From assembly GCA_002633005.1 (NCBI GenBank), contig NMRA01000254.1:160124-224123 (forward strand): a stretch of 64,000 nucleotides of DNA, in the 5' to 3' direction. The DNA is from Phoronis australis (lineage: Eukaryota; Phoronida; Phoronidae). The position numbers and the translations under genes were made by a program. This document shows, piece by piece, positions 1 to 13,364 of this stretch. A model generated the notes under the pieces. That model made no database searches, was not told the origin of the DNA, and saw only the letters and a list, made by a program, of their open reading frames with translations. The stretch's first letter is position 1; the number at the start of each line of letters is the position of its first letter.

Positions 1-3000
1 TAACCCCGCCTGTGGCTGGACAATTATGCGAAATAAGCGGCACATTTCTCGAAAATTTACCGTGCTTTAGCAGACCACCAGGTGGCATTCCTCTCCCGTC
101 TTGCAGTCCTTGGCAAATTAACTAACTGAAATCCTTCGCTGGGTATCAAGAACTTCCAAAGTATCTCGGTTAGTCGACGGCATAATTACACGTACACAAA
201 GCTCGTTCTCGTAAACGACCAAATCCGCTTTAAAACAAGCATTTTTGGTTGAGGAGGGGATGAATATAGATTACCAGAGTAAAACCTACTTGGTTGAAAG
301 TAAAATAAGCTTGCAAGTAAGGCGGTATCTGATGGCCAAGGCTCAACAGCCAGAGTAGACGAGGATCATTGGCCTCGCAATTTTTTTGCGAAAATAAAAC
401 CAAAAGAAAAACACAATCACGTGAGAAAAGCATAATTTTGATGAAGGTCGGTTGAGAAAAATTCGTGTAATTCTGTTCAACTTTGCGTATTTTATCACAA
501 CTTCATTGACGTAGATGATGTTCCTTGAACGAAGTGCACTCGGGTGCTCTGGCCACGTGAACTTAGGATATAGGAAGTCTAAGAAATTATTTCCCAATCA
601 TCCCGTGTCATCCTCGACATCTCGTGCGCAACAACTCATTTATACGAGGAAGTTCGTTCACTCCTGACCCCTCTATTCCCGTCTATTCATGATATATAGT
701 TCTGCACTGGAACCATCATTAACACAATGTGAAAAAGGTTAATACACTGTTTCAAAGTTTAAGTCAACACGTTCTCACTCCGGAATCTAAGACAATTTGG
801 CAGTTCCCATCACGTATGTCTCAACTGACACAGTTTTGTACAGACTTAAACACGTTGCCGTGGCAATTTAGTCGAGCCATGAATTAATCTATTGTGTAAC
901 GCAGTGTAGTTCACCGTTGGTGACGCGCAGAGAGTCTGGATGAATTAATCAGTAATTTACATTTCATTTTGAAATAACAATTGTATCAATTCAATTTCTA
1001 AATGGCCACCTTTAAATGGTATTCTATTAAAATAGTACCGTAGTAATTGGATATGTAGTTCAAGCTGAGTATTATTTCTTACAGTGAATTACAGTATTTC
1101 ACAGATGGTCTCAATAGCCGCCATTCATCATTTCATAACTTGCCATTTTTCATCGAATGCAGCTGAGGATCTCGTGAGGGTGTAAACTGGAATGAAAACG
1201 ACCCCTGCACTTAAAGATAACGTTTTCTTCGTTTTGATCTGTTTAGAATAGAAAATATTTTACCAATCGAATCGTATAACTAAAATGGTACGATTTCGTA
1301 AATTACAGACCTGATGTGCATTTGTGTTACATGGCATTTATTTTTTTCAAGTTCTTGCAAAGTGTATTAGCCAAAAATCGAATTTAAAATTGATTCCTAA
1401 ATTCCATTTATTCAAAACTGACGCTTTAAAGCAGTGTAAATTTTGACTTAAATGCAACGTTTAAAGAAAGTTTTAAGTAATTTATCTTAGACTTGTGTTT
1501 TCAAGTAAGCTAAAATAAGCTAACGGAGTATCTTTACACATGGTGTTACTGAAGATGAAAATTGATGCTCGACATAGGTCTCTGATAAAATCCATTCCAA
1601 TCACCGTTTGCGGAAATAATTTAATTGCTGACTAGGTGTACGGCAATATGATATTCTAAATACAAGATACAGGGTTATGGGAACGGTCATGCAATGGAGA
1701 AGTTGTCAAAAGTTTCGTTTCTCAATGAAATAATCCTATTGCGCGAGGTATCGACTTGTTGTTAACTCTCAAAAGACCTCAGTCAGAACTGATAGAGTGT
1801 GGATAAGGAACACTCTATCACGACTCGGCATGCTGTTAACACCATTTACGTACGAAAACAAAACGGACATGCGATGTGATATAATGAATGATTGATAATG
1901 AAACGCGAATGAGGGTATTAAGTAGTCGTGACCCCAAACGTACGATAACTCTTTTGCGAGACACTGTATAAAAACAAGTTAAAATGTATCAGAGCACGTA
2001 ATTAATTATAAAGCATAACGCCACATTGTCTAACTTTATGCAGTGCTCTATAATTCAAGTGCCCATGTCCAATTTTGCAGAGAAATTAGGTGTTTTGAAA
2101 GAAAGTGTATATTTATAGACAAGAGCTATTCTGATTGAAGGACACTTAGGTTTTACGGCCGAAAAACGCTTTTAAGAATTATTGTTATATTGGAAGGACC
2201 TCTAGGGGTTATTGGCATTAATCAGAGCTTAGTGATTTTATTACCGCCAATTCTCGTCGTCGTCTGCCAAACTTTCGCTGAAATCAAGATTGGTGACTTT
2301 CAAATTCTCTACATTAAATCGTCTGGGATTACCCCCAACAGCAAAGCTTTAGGCTGCGCTCGCGGGTTCCAGGTTGAATTCCGCTCTGGAGCTGATCTCA
2401 GAAAATCACTTTTCTTGCGGATTTTGTCCCTTTAAATAAATCTCCAATAATTTTTTCATTGCGGGTTGTTTGTAGCACAAGGTGGCCATTTTGGAAAATT
2501 CGAGCTTTGAACAAGAGGCGATTAACTAACTGGCCAAAACAGCGACTGACTGAAAAATGAATAAAAAATGTACCGCCGAAAAAATATACTGTCCTCATCG
2601 AACGTTACATAAACACCTTTATTTAAGAGCAAGAAATTTTACAGACTCGCACATCAAGGTAATCTGCCAAACTGCTTAATATAAAAGTTTTCAGCCTTGC
2701 TTTTATGTGAGATATGTATGCGTCATGTACCAGTGAAAACGGTTTTCCAATTAGATTACGCGAACACATGAAAAAGGTGTGACAAAGTATCTCGAGAAGT
2801 TCTTTTCCTGATTCACAGCAAGTATCAACGAAGGCCACGACTTGTAACTTTGCCGAGTAACTTTTGACCGAATTTCGTTTGTTTCGGAACAATACAAGTC
2901 GCAACCCAGGAATCGGATATCACTCCTAGCTTTTTTGAGCTGAAGACTCATTCAGTAACCCACTCCCCCCAAGACTGGAGAATAAAATGTCATCCGTGGT

Positions 3001-6000
3001 ATACTTTACATCGGTGACGTCAATCCTCGATTGTCGTGGCCCTAGGCCCAGGCAGGTATAACATTCGGTAATCATACACAAAGAAACTTAATGGTTATAT
3101 TTTACATTGAGGCGAGAACAAAGAAAAAGGAATTTAAACTGAAAGGGGAACATAATATTATTAAGACATCAAAAGCCCTAGGATCAAGATAGGAAGTGCA
3201 ATATGGTATTGTGGAAGAAAAAATAATCGCATTTTGCCCTGGGAGTTGATGCGAAAGATTTTATGTGTTGGTCGTATTACGAAACCATGTGACGCCTCAA
3301 ATTGACTCGATGTGCCATCGGGCTGTGCAATGAAACATTGTAATTCTGTGTAATTTGTCGAGAAAATTACTATTTCACTAAGACGACAGAAATATAAAAT
3401 TAATGAGATTTCAGTTGACAAAAGGCACATGTTTTAAATTCAATATAGTTCAGTACTTTCGTCATTTGCCCAGCAGAAATAAGGCACACGAAATGAAAGA
3501 GTACGGTTAATCACATACTTTAGGAATTTCTTTCTAAATATTTTGGTCGACGACATGAATTTTGCGATGGACATAAACAACTAGATTTTTATTTGCGGTA
3601 AGTAAAACGAGCCAATGACTGATTCTTGGAGTCGAATTTAAAAGTAAACAAAAGTGCCATTTTGTAGCTCAGTTTTGTCTCTTGCAAAGAAATGGAAAAC
3701 ATACCAACTGAAATTTGGGAACTTTTGTTATAAATGTTAAATCAAAATTATTTCAGTATCACATTTGAACCAACGTTCTTTTTCATGTGAATATTTCGTT
3801 TAAATTATTTTCATTTAAAAAGTCATAGCATGAAAACAATGCGAGAGACGTAAATGTCAAGCCAAGCGATAAAAACGAATTGTGTGCAAAGACCTTTAGT
3901 ACAAGTTCTTGGACGACTCTTTATTACAAAACAGTGTCATATTGTCGAACGCATTTCAAATTATAACTTTTGAAATGTCGATACAAAGAAGCAAGAGAAA
4001 TAACTTGCCAAGATTTGTGGTTGTGACATACCGGCGACTTGATACCTTCTGTTTCATTGCTTATACTGGCCATATTCGGTCGTATTGCATTGTTGTCTAT
4101 GTCATTCGCATTTATCTAATTTCGCTACGCTAACAATCTTAAAAACACCCTCAATTCATCTACCCTCAGAAATTCATTGTGATAGCACTTATGTCGGAGA
4201 GCGCGCACGGTTCAGTTGAAAACGTCACTAGCATAAACGTCACTCTGCGTTCGTCATTTTATTCTTTAAGCCGGGATAATAGAAAAAAAGAATACACCCA
4301 TGGGCGCATTAACTATACATTGGCAATTACAGTGTACACATCAGACATTTTAATCCTTAAACAAATAAACTTAAGCATACAAATTGTATTGACAATGTTA
4401 TAAAACGGTGGACTGAAGTGATTATCGAGTAATCATGACATTGCCTTGCAGAAGTATCGAGCAAATGAGGCTGGCTGATTAAAAGTCAAGTTCAAGAAAG
4501 AAGCCTAAATATTTTTAATCTGAAGCAAGTGAGTTATCATCTTCCCTAAGATACTGTTTTAGTAAGCAAGATTATTATAAAGGATTATAAACTCCACGCA
4601 GTTATTTTGCGGCGCATTGGTTAATTTAATTTGAGATCTCGCGAGGAAGTCTGACTACATTTTCAAGGAACAAACATTCATGACAGCTCTAAAACGGTTC
4701 GTCAACGACTTTTGTTGATGGTAACGCCAGGAGAGGGATGGATGGGGTGGCTTTCTTATGAAACCACTCATCTACCCGCTTGTGAAACCACCCATCTACC
4801 CGCTTGTGATCTTCACCAATACATCTCTTCCTTATCATTCCCTCCCCCACCGAAGACCTATCTTCAATTAAAGGGATAAGTCAACCAGTATTTTTGCTGG
4901 TAAACTGAATTTAAAAAATCTATCAAAAACAGCGTCTGTTTCATAATGTTATTTATAGGTAAAATAAAGCAGCAACAAGGTTTAAATAACCTAAATCAAT
5001 ACTAAAAAACTCCAGTTCTTCAATTTGTTTGGTACTCAGATAGAGATCGAGAAAGTGACACTTGGTCAGTTATTGAGACCCGCCAACTAACTGGTATTGA
5101 TTCTGAAATTGACTCTAATCGGAGTTAGGAACAAGTTAATTGAGGCCAATATTTTATGACGGTAAACGGACTAGGCCGATCGTTAGTTTGTTTTTACACG
5201 GAAGGCGCGTTTATAGTAGCTGACGCACTCGTTGGTTACAGTTCCAAAACCATGATTATGATAAGTAGTCTCCTGCGACTGCCAAGAACTTTGACCGTCA
5301 AATCAGCCAGTGAACGGAAGAAACACACGTTTACGCATTCTAGTGTCGTACCTATGCGATTCGAAAAGTAACCTCCAAAACATATCACTTCTGCATTCCT
5401 GTTCTGTCCCGTACAGAAACTCAAGTTACAAAACAGAAACAAATTTATACAATATAAAACATTGTTTCAGAATTAGACAAAAAACACTGCGGACCTTAAA
5501 TGTTATACTGGCATTCTGTAATGTAACCTCAAGCGTATACAAACACGTGTAAATACACGGCAATACTGACACTCATCTGTAACAATGTACCTCTTTTGCG
5601 TCTATTTTTGTAGCTTGTATACACTCTGACGTGATACGCGTGAACGCTCCTAGGACGTTTTGCAAAACGGGCATAGCCTTGTCAGGTTCAGGCATACATT
5701 GTTCATGACATTACGAGGCTACCTCTGGAGGTTACACAAAGGTTTCGGTTTTTGAATCAATATTTCAAGTTGTTTACTCATCTCACTGACACTGGCTCAT
5801 GAAACTTATATGAAATTCGGAAATAAATGAAATTTCACACATGTAGCCACTTGCTAGGTTGATATGTAATTTTGCGTTCCAGGTCAAACATAACGTTCCC
5901 GGAAATGTCTCGTGGACGGTCCTCGTGAGCTTGCAGAGAACTATAAGCTGTTGGTATCATTACGTCGACCCTTTCATACGTTTGCCGGCTGTTTCCATTC

Positions 6001-8104
6001 ACTCGTAGGGTACACCGATTGAAAAAAAACAGATGTCGGGTAGAAAATTTCTTAGGAAAGCCAATTTTTGTTACAGTTTTGAAGAGCAAAGTTTCAAGGC
6101 ATGGTGCTATTGAGTGCAAGAGCCCTGTGTCTCGATGAGAAGGAATTGCTCTCGAATTTTTTGCGTATATGTCTTTTTGTTACTCAATAGATGTTGTTTT
6201 TCGTAGTCAGGGGCATATGTCAGAACGGTGAAGTGAGGCCCCAATTATCTATCTGCGATAGCCAAAATAATGCGGTCATCGGTGCGTGATTTTGTTTTCC
6301 ATACTAATTCTCCGCCATATTTCCGCTGTCGTAATCCAAACACAGAGTTAATCTAGCCTAAATAACCAGTGGGATGAGAGGCGAAGGCATTGACGTTACG
6401 GAACATAGTTTTAAAAACTTATAAATATCTAAAACAGGTTGTTTAAAATTCGCACATTTCAACATTTATCGAAGGTGTGAAGCCAATACAGATGCTGACT
6501 TATGAACATAACACACACTATTCTGTCATTGCTTACATTTCCTCTTTTCGCCTCTCCATAAAATTCAGAATATCTACAATTTTGTGACGTCTTCACTTAC
6601 GAGCGTACGTTTTTCCTCATTGGGAACAGGCATGTTGTTGCGACTGCTTCGTGATGCTTCTTTTACTAGCAAAACGTCGACATATTACGTAGTCGGCCGA
6701 TTTCCGGCGAGACTGGTAAAACACGGCAGCATTTTACTTCCCAGTTGTGTGAAAAATTACGATTCTAGGAATTTCTGCCAGCGCCGATACAATGAAAGCT
6801 TTTTATTAGAAACAACACCCCGCTCCTCTCACGGCCGAAACAATTATTTCGACATTGGAGAGAGGATGCAGAAACATGTGACCTACAAATTCTACTGACC
6901 CCCTCTATTGACCCCCTCGAGTGACCCCTTGTCAAACATCTCCCAGGTGGTCTCCATTTTCCACCATTTTCACCCCTGTCGCCTTTTCGGTCTACCTCAC
7001 ACCCTTTCATCAATTCACTTCTTTCGCCTCACTCCGGACGTCAGAAAAATCACGAGTCTTCGCTTTATCGTACAAATTCCCTGGTCGTCACTTCTGCTTC
7101 TTTACAAGTTACTTATTTGTTCTACATTTTAGGCAATTGTCCTACAAATTACCTGTTATTTTACAGTGCGAATCTCAAGACAATGCGGTGACTCAATCAT
7201 TCAGATAATCCACGTGTTGGATCCATTAATAACCACAAGTGGTTTGTGTCTTTTCTTGTTTATTTTCTGTACATTAACAGTACATAATGTAATTTGTCAA
7301 CAATAATGCTTGTAAAAAATGAGCTGATAACCGGCAGCATAGCATTAATTTAGTTTCCTAATCATTCACGATTTCCACCTGGCTTAGTTATTTCTTCAAT
7401 GTGGTTAAACTCATTTGTGAATGATAACACAAGAGCGATGAATTCGGACGTCCGCAAAACGAACAACAAATCCTAAGATGACAAACACTCATGAATTCCT
7501 ACACCTAATTTTTAGGCTACTTTTTCATAAATGCCGTCTTTTTGGAAATGACGGTTGAGTGCGGAACGTATCTGAACACGTTCTGGAAGCCTGGCGTTAC
7601 TCCAAAGGCAAGGCACTCTTCTACTCAAATTGTAATAACACTACATACGCGGAAAACGTCCGATTTCATCCTTTTTCCTGTAGTGCTAACACGACGACTT
7701 ACACCCGGAAAAATTTTACTCTAATAAGTGCGTCAAACTAATGTCAAATTGCCCGAATGAGCCAGCAACTTGGGGGGAGAAATGTCTTACTTTGAATGAA
7801 GTGTAGTCATAGAACACCAATGACTGTACATTTATACGTTAAACGTTGCCTGGTACGTCGAATATTTCTCACACGTCAAACTTGTAGGTGGTCGACATCG
7901 AGATTTTAAATTGTTTGAATTTCAGATATAAAATAACAGAAAAATCAATTTAACGTGAATTAAAGTGGCTTTAAACGCAACTGCCTTTGTCCTTTAAAAA
8001 CAGTTTTCGGTTTAGATCCCTTCTCGTTAAAAAAATGGTCTCGACTCTTTCCTTACTCATATGAGAAATGATGTCTGGCTATGGAAGTGCTTAGCCTATA
8101 GGGT
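1..8104. other. Intergenic sequence without a recognisable gene
   Basis: AT-rich sequence on both strands with open frames of about 105 codons or fewer. None shows a domain, signal peptide pattern or homologous exon structure that I recognise. Small features are a perfect 11-bp stem (1790-1820, TGATAGAGTGT and its complement around a 9-nt loop) and a 24-bp direct duplication (4760-4807). Confidence 0.6.
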
Positions 8105-8202
8105 TCACAGGCGTTCTCAGCTTCTGATCGTCCCCAATACACTACATATATACTACAGTATTCCGTGTATTGGGGACGGTCAGAAGCTGTGGATGCCTGT
8201 GA
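8105..8202. repeat. Long imperfect hairpin (about 38-bp arms, about 22-nt loop)
   Basis: The arm starting TCACAGGCGTTCTCAGCTTC (8105) and running through CGTCCCCAATACAC (to 8142) is complementary to 8165-8202 with few mismatches. Total length is 98 nt. It could be a short palindromic MITE or a transcribed hairpin. No second copy was seen in the window. Confidence 0.7.
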
Positions 8203-8412
8203 TACGGTTCGGTAGTGGCTGAGACAATGCTGGCCGCACGAATAACATACCGTGACAAACCAACTTATCGAAGCTGATCTCAAGTAGGAACAAACTATCA
8301 GTTCACCCCAAGACCCGAAATTGTCTCCAGTCCGAGTAAAGAACAAGTTAGTACCAGATTTATACGGAAAATGGGAAGTGATCTAAATCAAAGTTATTTT
8401 TACTGAAGGAGG

Positions 8413-8510
8413 GCTCATGACCGATCTAGGAGAACGTTTTCAAAACACGGCTACCTTTTTAGGTCTCATAGCCGAACTAGGAGAACGTTTCAAAACGCGG
8501 CTACGTTTTT
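8413..8510. repeat. Two-copy direct repeat of about 47 bp
   Basis: The copies at 8413-8460 and 8465-8510 share CTAGGAGAACGTTT followed by CAAAAC, CGGCTAC and a T-run. Function is unknown. Confidence 0.75.
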
Positions 8511-8714
8511 ACATTTCGCAAAACTGTAACTGATCACACGTCAACAAAACGATCTCTTTGATGGACGTTCTTGATGACTTTTTCATTAACAAAGCCGATG
8601 ATATGTCTGAACAGAAATTCTTTCTTCAGCGTCTTCAACTCTCATGCACGAAAGTTTATTGCAATATAGTTTTTAACCACTAGGCTGCCATAATGGCAGA
8701 GATTAAATATTTAA

Positions 8715-8858
8715 ATATCAACTGATACAAAACTGTTTATCTATAAGATGCAAGTATAGATATCAGTTGATACAGAACTGTTTTTTTCCATAAGATGCAA
8801 GCATAGATATCAAATGATACAAAACCTGAAAGATGCAAGGATAGATACGAATTGATAT
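8715..8858. repeat. Diverged tandem repeat of about 45 bp
   Basis: Units start at 8715, 8760, 8807 and 8845 (the last partial). Each reads ATATCA..TGATAC, then ACTG or CCTG, then AAGATGCAAG. The spacing of 45, 47 and 38 bp shows small length changes. Confidence 0.75.
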
Positions 8859-11800
8859 TCTACAAGTTTTACAGTTGGACAGTAGTTCTCTACCTATCAT
8901 TTCTAATCTCCCGCGTAATTAAAGATATCACTAGATTTTTGTTCAAGTTTTTGCTACAACTCTAACTGGGCAGTAGGTGTACATCTTACACAAAAATAAT
9001 TCGGCGAAATCATTAATCGTCTTTTGAGTGGTTTTAAAAACAAAAGCTTAAATAGTATTCTTTTTCGAATAGTACAAAAATCGATGGACTCCGTACAAGG
9101 ATAATCCACCCTTGAGACAAATTTCTTCAAACATAGACAACTAAAAAGCTCCAACTCAGTAATTTCGAGTTATTTTATCTTAAATATTTGAGATATTTCC
9201 CAAATTCCTTTAGATACGCTGAAATTGGTCGTTGTATTCTAAGGCTAAATTTACCCCAATTTTGCAAATCGTGGTAATTTACTTGATACACTTTTTTACA
9301 AGGTTTATAGAAAACTTGTTATTTCAATAAGCAGTGAGGAGTCATCCGTGATTTGTTATTAAATAACCGAGTTCACGAAATGACGCACGTTATTAACTTC
9401 TATTGTGAGTGAAAAATCACCTTGGGCAAAAATTGATCTCTTTAAAAACGAGATAGAAGTAATCCGTGGCCGTCTACTGTTACCGTGTATAGCGTGACAA
9501 TACTACTTAGACAATTATTACAAAACGAGAGTCCTTAATTTGGGGGAAATAAATAGTAAATTTCAAGGTATTTACTAAAACTGAGGTTTCCAGCATTTCC
9601 CAGTCACTTTATCCGTTTTTTTTTTCAATCTGGTCTTGTAAAACAGTTTCTGAAATTAATATTGTAATCTGTTCCTTAACCTTTTAGCTTAAAACATGTT
9701 TAAAACGAAATTAGGGTATGGTTGAGTAAACATTGTTTTTAAAACTATTTCATGCTGTCTATCCTAGGACAACGTTGATTTCGGTCCATTTAAACCAGGA
9801 TTCAGAGGTTTAAACTATGGAGATAAACTGAGGAGATTATAGTGGGCTTAGAGAATAAACAAACGTTACTATGGCTGCGCTCACGCTTTGTGATTTACAA
9901 AATCCGACAATTAAATAAAACAAGATTGAGAAGATTTTTATTCATTTCGATGTTTCTCTTGGCGTCGTTTAGATGCCAAAATACCATCCATAAGCTTTGT
10001 TGAGAACATAATATACTTTAAGAAAACAAGACGTGTTTTAAAACTTTTCGTAGTTCAGAGCTCGAATTATCATTTTTTTCTCTGAAAGACGCTAATTCAA
10101 GGGAAAGCGACAATCACCGTGGAAACATTTATACATAATGTCGCTTCAACACAGCTACACCTGTGGTCTTGGGTTGGCTAAGTGATTCTTACCAGCAGTT
10201 TGCTGTTGATATTTTACTGAAGTTAGGAGAAATTTTTGAGTGGTATTGTATATATACGCACTCTTGCATGTGAAACTTCCGTCTATATTCAGAATTATGG
10301 AATACTTGCTAAAACCGAGGAGCAAAATTTTAAAATGTTATGTGAGTGAAATTTGACTTATCTGTTACAAAATAGTAAACTTTGGCGTGTATTTAAACCG
10401 AGCATTAAATGAAAAGTACTAATAACGGACGAAACACGCATCAAAATGCAGATGAAGATCCGCCTGTGCATATACGTGAAGCGCGGGACACTGTAACAAA
10501 ACACGTTATTTAAGAAATAGGGTCGAAATACGCGCAAATAACGGTTACAGTCGAAACGAGGTGTGTACGTAGTTTTGTGTAAGAGCAAAACCAAAACGTT
10601 TTTGAACTTTGTGACGGCAAGAACACGGACACATTGCTTTGTAACTTTTTGAAATTTCTGCACAACATGGTGACGGAATTCACAAAAACTTCTACAATAC
10701 ATTTTGCCAAGGAGTCCCGTTGTAATTATATACAGTTCGTTACACTCCAATAATAAAGACGTATCCCTTGCAACTACAACGCTACACCGCTTATACAGTA
10801 GTTACTACTCAGAATATTGAACATTAGTAAGTTTACCAGTTTCAAAAGGTTTTTTCAACGTTGGAACCTTATGAATCCGGACAAGATTTTCACAAAGTAC
10901 CTCATACAGTATGCATGGCATTTCTATATGAATTTAAGGATACGTTTTGCTTGAAACGATCAAAATGACTGAGCCACATTGAGTCAAACAATAAGAACCA
11001 GGAAGATTATTATCATATCCTTGGTTAGAATGAATATTACAATGTTATAAATCAACCCGTATTCATGTATTTCGGACCTCCGAAAGCTAACCATCTACAC
11101 AGTGCCCACGACACCGCGGATCCATGACGACAGGGGAGTTTGACAATGGACAAACGCAATTAAAACAATACAAAAACGGTCGAGCAATGGTTACGGACTC
11201 TATGGACCCCCTGGACTCGTGTCTACGCGGCACACATTAATTGTAATTGTACATTCCATTGACATTTTGAGAAAATGTTACCAGACATCAATACGACTTG
11301 CACATGTAGAATACACAGTGCTTGGCACTACAAGCCAACAACAAACAATTAACAGTTTAAGAAATCAAATTCTCGACACTTGCCATTTTGTTACTTAACT
11401 TTGCTTTTTACTTAAATTTTCAAGAAAGCCAACGAAACGAACAAAGCCTAAACGATACAGCTTGTCGTGCTACGTTGCTAAACAAATTTAAACTATCGTA
11501 TTAAATATGGGACTCATGGCTTACCCCTTGCGGTGAAGAATTCATCAACATTGAAAATCAGCGGTTACACTGCTTCTATGGTCTTCGTTCTGCGAGCTGA
11601 TAGCGCGTTATGTTGAATAATGAAGCCGGTACTGACCTCTTGTAACGGGGAGTGGAAGCGAAACAAAATGATATTCAACGGTAGAGGGAGCTCTTCGTTA
11701 GCGTATCTAATGCGGTTGGTCGACCACCAGTGTTAAAAACAAATGCACCAAACATTTATTGCGATGAAAATACGGCGTTGCTTTGGATTTGTAATAACTT

Positions 11801-12005
11801 GAGAATTGTATTCGGATAAACAAGGAACGGTGTACGGATTTGTTTTAACCTTAACAATATCAACTCCAGTGAAGGTGCCAACAGAAAACGCCGGACACAA
11901 CATGAAGGTAAAAAAATATGAGCACACTCCAGGAAATCGCTCTCGCATTGTATCCAGTATCCAGGATCTCATTCACTCCGTCATACATCCACTAGTAAGA
12001 TCGAA
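8859..12005. other. Intergenic sequence, nothing recognised
   Basis: Open frames of up to 130 codons occur here (10358-10750, minus strand). Their composition is cysteine- and aromatic-rich without a domain pattern, as expected for chance frames in AT-rich DNA. I see no repeat with clear ends. Confidence 0.5.
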
Positions 12006-12310
12006 CTCAGAAGAGTAGGAGACACTTTTGTGCAATGCTCGAGTCATTGAGCCAACTTAATGAATCCGGCAGGATTCGAAAAGGCAAGGTCTCCCAAACT
12101 TTGAACACTGAGTCCGGAGCTCAAACCACTAAGGCACACTGTCTTTTCATACACAGATTCACTACCCAGACTGAGCTCAGAGGAGTAGCAGCCCATTTGT
12201 GCAATGTTCGATTGTCTGCCAGTGTTAGACTTGAATCTGGGCCTCCCTGACGGCCGGCGATACGGAGCTCAAACCAGCGGCCTATTCATTGCTTGTACCA
12301 GAACTCGGCA
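12006..12310 (-). repeat. Tandem pair of tRNA-like, SINE-type units
   Basis: Two units offset by about 169 bp (12006 and 12175) share CTCAGA(A/G)GAGTAG, TTTGTGCAATG and CGGAGCTCAAACCA. On the minus strand each resembles a tRNA with a long variable arm. An A-box-like GTGGTTTGAGC or CTGGTTTGAGC is followed about 50 nt later by a B-box-like TTCGAATCC or TTCAAGTCT. This is the head structure of tRNA-derived SINEs or of decayed tRNA-Leu/Ser genes. Stems are imperfect, so I do not call a functional tRNA. Confidence 0.5.
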
Positions 12311-12406
12311 AAACTAAATGTAAAGACAATGAAACATATTAATGGCAGTGCCTCAAAAGGCCCTTTCATATTGGCTTAACTCCGGTCTGAGCGGAGCGTC
12401 GCAGTG

Positions 12407-12560
12407 GCGGATCTAGGATATCACAATTAGGGGGGTGGCCCAAAATTTTGTCCGGCTGTAAGCATTTGCGCCAACCACGATTGTGGATGCGCATAGCACC
12501 GAATGGGGGGAGGTCAGGAGGGGGGTTTGCCCCCAGGAAAATTTTCTGTTTTTTTCTTCT
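12407..12560. repeat. Dispersed G-rich repeat with GGCGGATCTAGGA core
   Basis: A core GGCGGATCTAGGA (12407-12419) is followed by G-runs and TTTGCCCCC. The same core, GGCGGATCCAGGA or GGCGGATCCAGAA, recurs at 30905 and 40376, at 30905 again beside G- and C-runs, so these look like fragments of one interspersed family. Confidence 0.5.
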
Positions 12561-12642
12561 ATGAATCAAGCATTTTCCTTGATTCCTGAAGTATTATCCA
12601 AGGAAAAAAACACGGAGAACGTGTCAAACAGGAAAAACTGCA

Positions 12643-12713
12643 AGTACCATAGACTCGAACTCACGACCTGGCGGATAGAGCGCGCGTGCTTTACCAATAC
12701 ACCACCACGATTT
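12643..12713 (-). repeat. tRNA-like sequence (pseudogene or SINE head)
   Basis: The minus strand reads TGGTGTATTGGTAAAGC, which resembles a D-arm/A-box, followed by a CGCGCG stretch and then GAGTTCGAGTCT as a B-box. Acceptor and T stems do not pair well, so a working tRNA is unlikely. Confidence 0.45.
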
Positions 12714-13200
12714 AACTACTAATCCCATACTAAGAGACCTACTTGTTTATGGTCCACAGAGTTTGCGCGCGAAACCTTCTTTTTGTAATGCTTATTGCAC
12801 GTTTTATATTTTGTGCAATCGGTTCTTAACAAATTTGTTGTATTTAAAATAGTCTTCAAATGCCCAAAAGACCAAATCCGTTTTTCGTGTTGGCAATAAT
12901 GACGGGATTGCTTTGGAAATCGTCTTAAGTTAAGGTTAGACAAAGAGAGAATTATGAGTTTCTGAGTGATTCACTAAGGCTTCGATTAAAATTCTCATCG
13001 CAAGGTAGTGCTGCACGCTAAGATTTTTTCAATGTGACAATTTGGGAACATTTATATGTGCTAAATGACATTAAACTTACTTTTAAATCGATTTGTTATT
13101 ATTAGAGCAAAATATAAGCAGCTATTAGTGACGGCACTATCCTGTAACTGTTGACGATAACAGTGGCACCTGGCGATAACTTCGATTGGACCGAAGTTAA

Positions 13201-13364
13201 CCTTTCATACTGCACCGCAACGTCGACGATGCGCTGTATTAAATCCACCTATTAACTGCGATGTTAACTGGAGCTGTTAACTTCGATCCAGGACTGGAGT
13301 TAAGCGTTCATACTGACCGCAACTCGGCCCCAATCTATCGACGCGTCGACGTTAGTATGAAAGG
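13201..13364. mobile_element. Short inverted-repeat element (MITE-like)
   Basis: CCTTTCATACT..CGTCGAC at 13201-13226 is matched in inverse orientation by GTCGACGTTAGTATGAAAGG at 13345-13364. The element is about 164 bp without coding capacity. Target duplications were not resolved. Confidence 0.5.

Noticed and set aside
10358-10750. Minus-strand open frame of 130 codons
   Set aside because: It shows no recognisable domain, and its composition is what chance frames in AT-rich DNA give.
12064-12139. Functional tRNA gene
   Set aside because: Box-like words are present but the acceptor and T stems do not pair well; better explained as SINE or pseudogene sequence.
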